Source: Tragulus kanchil (taxonomy: Eukaryota; Chordata; Mammalia; Artiodactyla; Tragulidae). Taken from it: DNA of 64,000 nt. Made by a program: the position numbers and the translations under genes. The notes below the pieces were generated by a model. The model had not been told where the DNA came from. It made no database searches and was given only the letters and a program-made list of their open reading frames with translations. The stretch spans positions 256,801,330 through 256,865,329 of the forward strand of contig JAIOJX010000026.1 in the NCBI GenBank assembly GCA_022376925.1, read 5' to 3'. Positions 57,229 through 64,000 of the stretch are shown in pieces (the stretch's first letter is position 1; each line of letters begins with the position of its first letter).

Positions 57229-59400
57229 CACAAAATAACCGTAGATGAAATTTAAGGCCTGCAAATTTAAGATCTGCATTCTTCTCTTCCGCCAGAACAG
57301 TCTCATCAGGTGCATTTTTTGTATATACAATAGTGTCACTGAACAGTGACGAAATATTAGGCTGCCATTGAAGGTGATTGGTGAGGCTCATCAAAACTGG
57401 GTGAAACTTCTAACATTGTTTGATCAGCACTTTATGTCTACCATTCACTCTCGATTGTTAGTGGGAAAATCTGTTTGGGCACTGAGAGACTGGATTGTTT
57501 CCCATCTATTATAAACCACTGCCCACCCAATTTTACATATAGAACAATTCACCTGAATTTCTCATAAGTCTGTCATTAGGAAAATTTGATTTTAACATTT
57601 GCATTCTCTTTCAAATTTATCACACCAAATACACATAAATATGTCCAAACATTGTTTAGAACTCTGGAAGAAATCAGACTTAATGTGAGTTGACTTATCA
57701 GTAATACAATCTTGACTCTTTCAAGACAGGTCTAGTAACTACTAAACTTCATTTATTAAGAAACTTTTAAGCAGACATATTAAAGTAATTCACAAAAAAT
57801 TCCTAAACTTTTAATTTAAATAGGTGTTTCTGAGATAAATTCAGGTATATCATAACAATTCAGTTATAGTAAAAGAAATTATGAATCATTCCATCAATAT
57901 ATTCTTGATAAAAATGATTTTAGATACAAAACCTATTAATTCATGCATGAATGGTACAATCTTCTACATTCCCCCACCTAATATGTAACTCCCCTCCCCA
58001 ATACGACTCTAGCGAATTTTCTGTAGGAGTAGAGAAAGAAACTTACCACATCAAGCTTTCCTAATGGAGACTTGCATTCAAGAATGAAAACCACTTAACA
58101 CTATGTAGCTGCTAGTAGTCTGCATTTTAAGCAATTTTGAAACGCTGGTATAATTAGAATGCTAATGAATATTAGAAGACAATGTTGGATTTATCTAATA
58201 AATAATAGTTCCCTCTCATTCTAGACTTAAACCAAGCAAGCAAGCTAGTTACATTTTTCACACTGAAAAAAAAAAATCCACATATAGTAAATACACAGAA
58301 AAAAATTAGCAACTCAGCATACAACACACAAAATAACCGTAGATGAAATTTAAGGCCTGCAAATTTAAGATCTGCATTCTTCTCTTCCGCCAGAACAGTC
58401 TCATCAGGTGCATTTTTTGTATATACAATAGTGTCACTGAACAGTGACGAAATATTAGGCTGCCATTGAAGGTGATTGGTGAGGCTCATCAAAACTGGGT
58501 GAAACTTCTAACATTGTTTGATCAGCACTTTATGTCTACCATTCACTCTCGATTGTTAGTGGGAAAATCTGTTTGGGCACTGAGAGACTGGATTGTTTCC
58601 CATCTATTATAAACCACTGCCCACCCAATTTTACATATAGAACAATTCACCTGAATTTCTCATAAGTCTGTCATTAGGAAAATTTGATTTTAACATTTGC
58701 ATTCTCTTTCAAATTTATCACACCAAATACACATAAATATGTCCAAACATTGTTTAGAACTCTGGAAGAAATCAGACTTAATGTGAGTTGACTTATCAGT
58801 AATACAATCTTGACTCTTTCAAGACAGGTCTAGTAACTACTAAACTTCATTTATTAAGAAACTTTTAAGCAGACATATTAAAGTAATTCACAAAAAATTC
58901 CTAAACTTTTAATTTAAATAGGTGTTTCTGAGATAAATTCAGGTATATCATAACAATTCAGTTATAGTAAAAGAAATTATGAATCATTCCATCAATATAT
59001 TCTTGATAAAAATGATTTTAGATACAAAACCTATTAATTCATGCATGAATGGTACAATCTTCTACATTCCCCCACCTAATATGTAACTCCCCTCCCCAAT
59101 ACGACTCTAGCGAATTTTCTGTAGGAGTAGAGAAAGAAACTTACCACATCAAGCTTTCCTAATGGAGACTTGCATTCAAGAATGAAAACCACTTAACACT
59201 ATGTAGCTGCTAGTAGTCTGCATTTTAAGCAATTTTGAAACGCTGGTATAATTAGAATGCTAATGAATATTAGAAGACAATGTTGGATTTATCTAATAAA
59301 TAATAGTTCCCTCTCATTCTAGACTTAAACCAAGCAAGCAAGCTAGTTACATTTTTCACACTGAAAAAAAAAAATCCACATATAGTAAATACACAGAATA
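57206..59400. repeat. Tandem duplication 17 (1.098 kb unit)
   Basis: Copy A is 57206-58303 and copy B is 58304-59400. They appear practically identical over more than 1 kb. The start lies within the tail of a Bov-tA, so copy B carries an orphan SINE tail at 58304-58325. Confidence 0.95.
57429..58303. other. Unassigned AT-rich sequence
   Basis: No recognisable gene or repeat. The same sequence recurs at 58527-59400, and its last part a third time at 60371-60587. Confidence 0.4.
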
Positions 59401-59439
59401 ATAACAACACATAATAAGGAAGAGGTAGGGGAACATATA

Positions 59440-59636
59440 GGTAGGGGTTCCAAAGATACAAACTATTATCTGTAAAATAAGTAAGCTATAAAAATATATT
59501 GTACCACATAGGAAATACAGCCAATATTTTATAATAATTACAGATAGAGTATAATCTTTAAAAATTGTTAATCACTATGCTGTACATCTATAACATAATA
59601 TTATACACCAACTATATCCCAATAAAAATAATAAAG
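59440..59636 (+). mobile_element. L1 LINE 3' end
   Basis: 'attgtaccacataggaaata', 'cagccaatattttataataa', 'aaaattgttaatcactatgc' and 'caactatatcccaataaaaa' are landmarks of an L1 3' UTR end. A SINE is inserted in its tail. Confidence 0.9.
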
Positions 59637-59639
59637 CAG

Positions 59640-59953
59640 GGGCTTCCCTGGTGGTCCAGTGGGTAAGGACACTGCCTTGCAGTGCAAGGGGTGCAGGTTT
59701 GATCCCTGGCCTGGAAAGATCCCAGGTGCCGTGGAGCGGCTGGACCAATGTGCCCGATTACCGAGTCGGAGCTCTGGAGCACATGCGCCCAGAGCTGGTG
59801 CTCTGTAACAGCAAAGGCCACTGCGATGGGAGGTCCACACGGGCCAAAGAACAAAGATGGATGAAAATAGATAAATGAAAGACCAATAGAAGTGGCCCGC
59901 AGCCTGCCTCCCTCCCCAACCCGCTCCCCACCTCCCTGACAAAATAATAATAA
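59640..59953 (+). mobile_element. CHR-like SINE, long-tailed form
   Basis: The tRNA-like promoter is clear, with A box TGGTCCAGTGG (59652-59662) and B box GGTTTGATCCC (59696-59706). The body runs to 'ccactgcgatgggaggtcca'. The tail holds 'gaaagaccaatagaagtggc', a C-rich stretch and (AAT)n. It is inserted in the A-rich end of an L1. Confidence 0.95.
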
Positions 59954-59991
59954 TAAGGCATAATGTGATATATGTATAAGATCAATACATA

Positions 59992-60177
59992 GGGCTTCCC
60001 TGGTGGTCTAGTGGGTAAGGACACCGCCTTGCAGTGCAAGGGGCACCAGTTCGATCCTTGGCCTGGGAAGATCCCATGTGCCGCGGAGCGGCTGGACCAA
60101 TGAAAGACCAATAGAAGTGGCCCGCCTGCTCTCCTCCGTCCCCACCCAAGCCCCCTCAAATAAATTAAAAAAAAAAA
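59992..60177 (+). mobile_element. CHR-like SINE, internally deleted short form
   Basis: A box TGGTCTAGTGG (60004-60014) and a B-box-like AGTTCGATCC are present. The body jumps from GGCTGGACCAATG straight to AAAGACCAATAGAAGTGGCC, skipping about 130 bases of the long form. Perfect target-site duplication AGATCAATACATA at 59979-59991 and 60178-60190. Confidence 0.95.
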
Positions 60178-60627
60178 AGATCAATACATAAAGCATGTGA
60201 TAATCTGTCTATTATACTCAGTATTACCATTCCTATTAATAAAATTCTGAAGTACTTCTGCATACTTTGTCAAACAGCCACTAATAACACCCTCTGAATG
60301 TTGCCCACACTACTTTGGCTGCTTCCTACCCATAAATTACCACATGATCTTTCCAATGAACTTGATTCAGTGAAAACCACTTAACACTATGTAGCTGCTA
60401 GTAGTCTGCATTTTAAGCAATTTTGAAACGCTGGTATAATTAGAATGCTAATGAATATTAGAAGACAATGTTGGATTTATCTAATAAATAATAGTTCCCT
60501 CTCATTCTAGACTTAAACCAAGCAAGCAAGCTAGTTACATTTTTCACACTGAAAAAAAAAAATCCACATATAGTAAATACACAGAATAATAACAACACAT
60601 AATAAGGAAGAGGTAGGGGAACATATA

Positions 60628-60824
60628 GGTAGGGGTTCCAAAGATACAAACTATTATCTGTAAAATAAGTAAGCTATAAAAATATATTGTACCACATAGG
60701 AAATACAGCCAATATTTTATAATAATTACAGATAGAGTATAATCTTTAAAAATTGTTAATCACTATGCTGTACATCTATAACATAATATTATACACCAAC
60801 TATATCCCAATAAAAATAATAAAG
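60628..60824 (+). mobile_element. L1 LINE 3' end (duplicate)
   Basis: Copy of 59440-59636 through duplication 18. Confidence 0.9.
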
Positions 60825-60827
60825 CAG

Positions 60828-61141
60828 GGGCTTCCCTGGTGGTCCAGTGGGTAAGGACACTGCCTTGCAGTGCAAGGGGTGCAGGTTTGATCCCTGGCCT
60901 GGAAAGATCCCAGGTGCCGTGGAGCGGCTGGACCAATGTGCCCGATTACCGAGTCGGAGCTCTGGAGCACATGCGCCCAGAGCTGGTGCTCTGTAACAGC
61001 AAAGGCCACTGCGATGGGAGGTCCACACGGGCCAAAGAACAAAGATGGATGAAAATAGATAAATGAAAGACCAATAGAAGTGGCCCGCAGCCTGCCTCCC
61101 TCCCCAACCCGCTCCCCACCTCCCTGACAAAATAATAATAA
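60828..61141 (+). mobile_element. CHR-like SINE, long-tailed (duplicate)
   Basis: Copy of 59640-59953 and practically identical, CpG sites included. Confidence 0.95.
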
Positions 61142-61179
61142 TAAGGCATAATGTGATATATGTATAAGATCAATACATA

Positions 61180-61365
61180 GGGCTTCCCTGGTGGTCTAGT
61201 GGGTAAGGACACCGCCTTGCAGTGCAAGGGGCACCAGTTCGATCCTTGGCCTGGGAAGATCCCATGTGCCGCGGAGCGGCTGGACCAATGAAAGACCAAT
61301 AGAAGTGGCCCGCCTGCTCTCCTCCGTCCCCACCCAAGCCCCCTCAAATAAATTAAAAAAAAAAA
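61180..61365 (+). mobile_element. CHR-like SINE, short form (duplicate)
   Basis: Copy of 59992-60177 with the same internal deletion and target sites. Confidence 0.95.
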
Positions 61366-61908
61366 AGATCAATACATAAAGCATGTGATAATCTGTCTAT
61401 TATACTCAGTATTACCATTCCTATTAATAAAATTCTGAAGTACTTCTGCATACTTTGTCAAACAGCCACTAATAACACCCCTCTGAATGTTGCCCACACT
61501 ACTTTGGCTGCTTCCTACCCATAAATTACCACATGATCCAGTTACTGCAGGTTTATTCCAGGAATAGCAGGGGCCTCTAGGAATCTGATCCTGCCTACTG
61601 TGACCTGCTCTCTATCTCTCTATCTTTCTGAGAATTAGTCTTCTCTGACTGATGGTCTAAACCCATTCTTCTTCTCATGTAAGTAAAAAAAAAAAGAAAA
61701 AAGCCAAATTACTATTATGAAAAATAACAGCCATATCATTATTAGGATTCCCAACTTTGGAATTTCTTATTTTCTTAAACACTATTTTGAATTATAGTGG
61801 CAGTTATATGGAATTACAATTAGCTTCTAATGAAATTAGTAAGATTTATATCAAAAGCTACTTATATGATGATCCTCTTCCTATGTTTACATGTCTCAAA
61901 TAGCTTGT

Positions 61909-62640
61909 GTGCACCTGCATGCACAGTTGCTAAGTCCTGTCTGACTCTTTGAGAGCCCATGGATTGTAACTACCAGGCTCCTCTGCCTATGGGATTCTCC
62001 AGGCAAGAATACTGGAGTGGATTGCCATTTCTTTCAAGGATTGCCTATCTAGGGATGGAACCCACGTCTCCTGAGTGTCTTACATTACCAGGCAGATAGT
62101 CTTTACCAATGCACTGTTGTGCCAAGAAGAAACAGAGACCACCCTTAGCAGGAAAAAGCTGAATTTGAAGTCTGTATTGCCAGCCGGCGACTGCACACAG
62201 CCTAAAAGCGGTTCAAATGTGCAGCAACGACTGAAAGGGGGTACATGGTTTTATAGAAAATCATTGCGTTTTTCACACAATGTTGAATTTTCCCACTTCC
62301 TGTTTTCCCACCGCATAAATTGTTTACAGAGATCAAGAAGGGGGTGACACAGGTATGCTTATCTATAGTCACATCGGCGCCACTGGTTATAGCTTACAGA
62401 GGCTGTTGATTCTAAGACTGAGGGGCTAGGCCTGGGGTCTGTCACATTGCCTCTGAGTCACCGGGAGCCATAAAACTTAAAGGCTGTTGATTCTAAGACT
62501 GAGGGCCTAGGTCTGAGGTCTGTTACATTGCCTCTGAATCTCCAGCCCCTGTGGCCAATGAAACTAGGTGAAAGGGCAGAATCATTTGAACAAAGTATTC
62601 CTTCTATTTTCTAGCCTTATAGCACTAGCTGGGAAGCCCC
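61909..62640 (-). mobile_element. Bov-tA SINE split by an LTR-like insertion
   Basis: The SINE pieces are 61909-62110 and 62626-62640 (the end TAGCTGGGAAGCCCC is the tRNA-like head in reverse). Host flanks CAAATAGCTTGT (61897-61908) and CAAACACCTTGT (62641-62652) form an imperfect target-site duplication around the whole composite. This shows that the inner element came later. Confidence 0.88.
62115..62621 (-). mobile_element. Solo LTR-like element of an endogenous retrovirus
   Basis: About 507 bases lie between two GCAC words (62111-62114 and 62622-62625), possibly a 4-base target site. On the minus strand there is a U3-like part with a direct repeat of about 60 bases (62400-62460 and 62481-62540), then a TATAAAA box (62249-62255 in reverse), then a leader ending in ACAACA. 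No gag, pol or env sequence is next to it. GC and CpG exceed the background. The exact family and termini are unsettled, as the canonical TG...CA ends are not clean. Confidence 0.7.
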
Positions 62641-62641
62641 C

Positions 62642-62982
62642 AAACACCTTGTACTATAACATAATAGTAAATGAGAAAAACACCATATTACTGAAATATT
62701 ATATTATAAAAGTTTCTTCCCCTATTATCCATCTAGGAATTAAATTTAAAAATTATTTGGAAAAAAGGGGGCAGAGACACATACACCTTTGAGTAAAAAA
62801 TAATATGACTCTCATTGAACACTATTATTTACTTATTTTCTAATGATCTGAGGCAGAAACAACTTAATACACATAAACAATAAAATGTCATAGTAACAAA
62901 GACATTATTTACCAAAGGAAGGTAGCAGCAATGGAATTGCATATTTTCAAAATTCTAACCAAACGCCCTCTCAAAAAATAAT
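62642..62982. other. Unassigned AT-rich sequence
   Basis: No recognisable gene or repeat after the Bov-tA. The duplicate starts at about 63785. Confidence 0.4.
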
Positions 62983-63051
62983 TAAGATTTATATCAAAAG
63001 CTACTTATATGATGATCCTCTTCCTATGTTTACATGTCTCAAATAGCTTGT

Positions 63052-63783
63052 GTGCACCTGCATGCACAGTTGCTAAGTCCTGTCTGACTCTTTGAGAGCC
63101 CATGGATTGTAACTACCAGGCTCCTCTGCCTATGGGATTCTCCAGGCAAGAATACTGGAGTGGATTGCCATTTCTTTCAAGGATTGCCTATCTAGGGATG
63201 GAACCCACGTCTCCTGAGTGTCTTACATTACCAGGCAGATAGTCTTTACCAATGCACTGTTGTGCCAAGAAGAAACAGAGACCACCCTTAGCAGGAAAAA
63301 GCTGAATTTGAAGTCTGTATTGCCAGCCGGCGACTGCACACAGCCTAAAAGCGGTTCAAATGTGCAGCAACGACTGAAAGGGGGTACATGGTTTTATAGA
63401 AAATCATTGCGTTTTTCACACAATGTTGAATTTTCCCACTTCCTGTTTTCCCACCGCATAAATTGTTTACAGAGATCAAGAAGGGGGTGACACAGGTATG
63501 CTTATCTATAGTCACATCGGCGCCACTGGTTATAGCTTACAGAGGCTGTTGATTCTAAGACTGAGGGGCTAGGCCTGGGGTCTGTCACATTGCCTCTGAG
63601 TCACCGGGAGCCATAAAACTTAAAGGCTGTTGATTCTAAGACTGAGGGCCTAGGTCTGAGGTCTGTTACATTGCCTCTGAATCTCCAGCCCCTGTGGCCA
63701 ATGAAACTAGGTGAAAGGGCAGAATCATTTGAACAAAGTATTCCTTCTATTTTCTAGCCTTATAGCACTAGCTGGGAAGCCCC
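63052..63783 (-). mobile_element. Bov-tA split by LTR (duplicate)
   Basis: Copy of 61909-62640 through duplication 19. Confidence 0.88.
63258..63764 (-). mobile_element. Solo LTR-like element (duplicate)
   Basis: Copy of 62115-62621 with the same internal direct repeat and TATA-like box. Confidence 0.7.
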
Positions 63784-64000
63784 CAAACACCTTGTACTAT
63801 AACATAATAGTAAATGAGAAAAACACCATATTACTGAAATATTATATTATAAAAGTTTCTTCCCCTATTATCCATCTAGGAATTAAATTTAAAAATTATT
63901 TGGAAAAAAGGGGGCAGAGACACATACACCTTTGAGTAAAAAATAATATGACTCTCATTGAACACTATTATTTACTTATTTTCTAATGATCTGAGGCAGA

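Larger units (their letters stand above)
59183..61538. repeat. Tandem duplication 18 (1.188 kb unit)
   Basis: Copy A is 59183-60349 and copy B is 60371-61538. Bases 60350-60370 look like a deletion-rich version of 59155-59182, the left flank of copy A. The unit contains one L1 tail and two SINEs. It is chained to duplication 17. Confidence 0.95.
61840..64000. repeat. Tandem duplication 19 (1.143 kb unit), runs off the window
   Basis: Copy A is 61840-62982. Copy B starts at 62983 and is still matching at 64000, with no differences that I noticed. The end of copy B lies outside the window. Confidence 0.95.

Noticed and set aside
59640..59720. tRNA gene suggested by the A and B boxes
   Set aside because: The boxes belong to the tRNA-derived head of a SINE. 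The cloverleaf is not kept and a SINE body and tail follow.
1..64000. A bacterial-type or previously undescribed gene system
   Set aside because: I looked on both strands for operon-like gene runs, conserved enzymes, phage or defence genes and found none. The content is mammalian repeats and unassigned non-coding DNA.

Overview
This is vertebrate nuclear DNA from a ruminant, AT-rich and built of interspersed repeats. The evidence is many Bov-tA SINEs, a BovB (RTE) LINE 3' end with its reading frame still legible, artiodactyl-type L1 3' ends, and older mammal-wide MIR, L2, MER5A and LTR remnants. I see no host protein-coding exon, rRNA gene, functional tRNA gene, CRISPR array or operon. The only coding matter is transposon debris. 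The window is best read as intergenic or deep intronic. No paired BovA2 dimers are seen, and the freshest SINEs are a CHR-like tRNA-Glu family with several tail types. That would suit an early-branching ruminant such as a mouse-deer, but this is inference only.

The dominant structure is not a gene. Nineteen direct tandem duplications run through the window, each with a unit of about 1.03 to 1.19 kb. The content differs every time, and the boundaries ignore repeat boundaries. They account for about 21 kb of the 64 kb, so the collapsed locus is about 43 kb. Mismatches and small deletions concentrate beside the internal junctions, and the 20 to 50 bases at several junctions look like degraded copies of the expected flank. 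The simplest reading is about twenty sequence fragments of 1.9 to 8 kb, each overlapping the next by about 1.1 kb, joined end to end without merging. This is probably an assembly fault rather than biology.

Layout: 1-1770 holds an L1 3' end and a MIR. 1771-8005 is a chain of three duplications carrying Bov-tA, (TA)n and an ancient LTR. 8041-13606 has a polypurine tract, MIR with a BovA insertion, and the BovB and L1 tails. 13607-15840 is duplicated Bov-tA plus unassigned sequence. 16000-20400 has MIR, L2, an L1 tail and a GC-richer unassigned block. 20428-30170 has duplicated L1 tails, a young L1 nested in an older L1, and a MIR pierced by Bov-tA and flanked by a CHR-like SINE. 30080-38447 has CHR-like SINE, MIR and a Bov-tA present three times. 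38448-44296 has clustered L1 tails and CHR-like SINEs. 45633-48053 has MER5A and the long-tailed CHR-like SINE. 49330-51780 is an old reverse-strand L1. 52096-56412 has two CHR-like SINEs and an L1 tail. 57013-64000 has Bov-tA, an L1 tail, two CHR-like SINEs (one internally deleted) and a solo LTR-like insertion inside a Bov-tA, much of it duplicated.

There is no gene network to describe. The elements record successive retrotransposition: MIR, L2, MER5A and the old LTR first, then old L1, then Bov-tA, BovB and CHR-like SINEs, then the younger L1 and the LTR.
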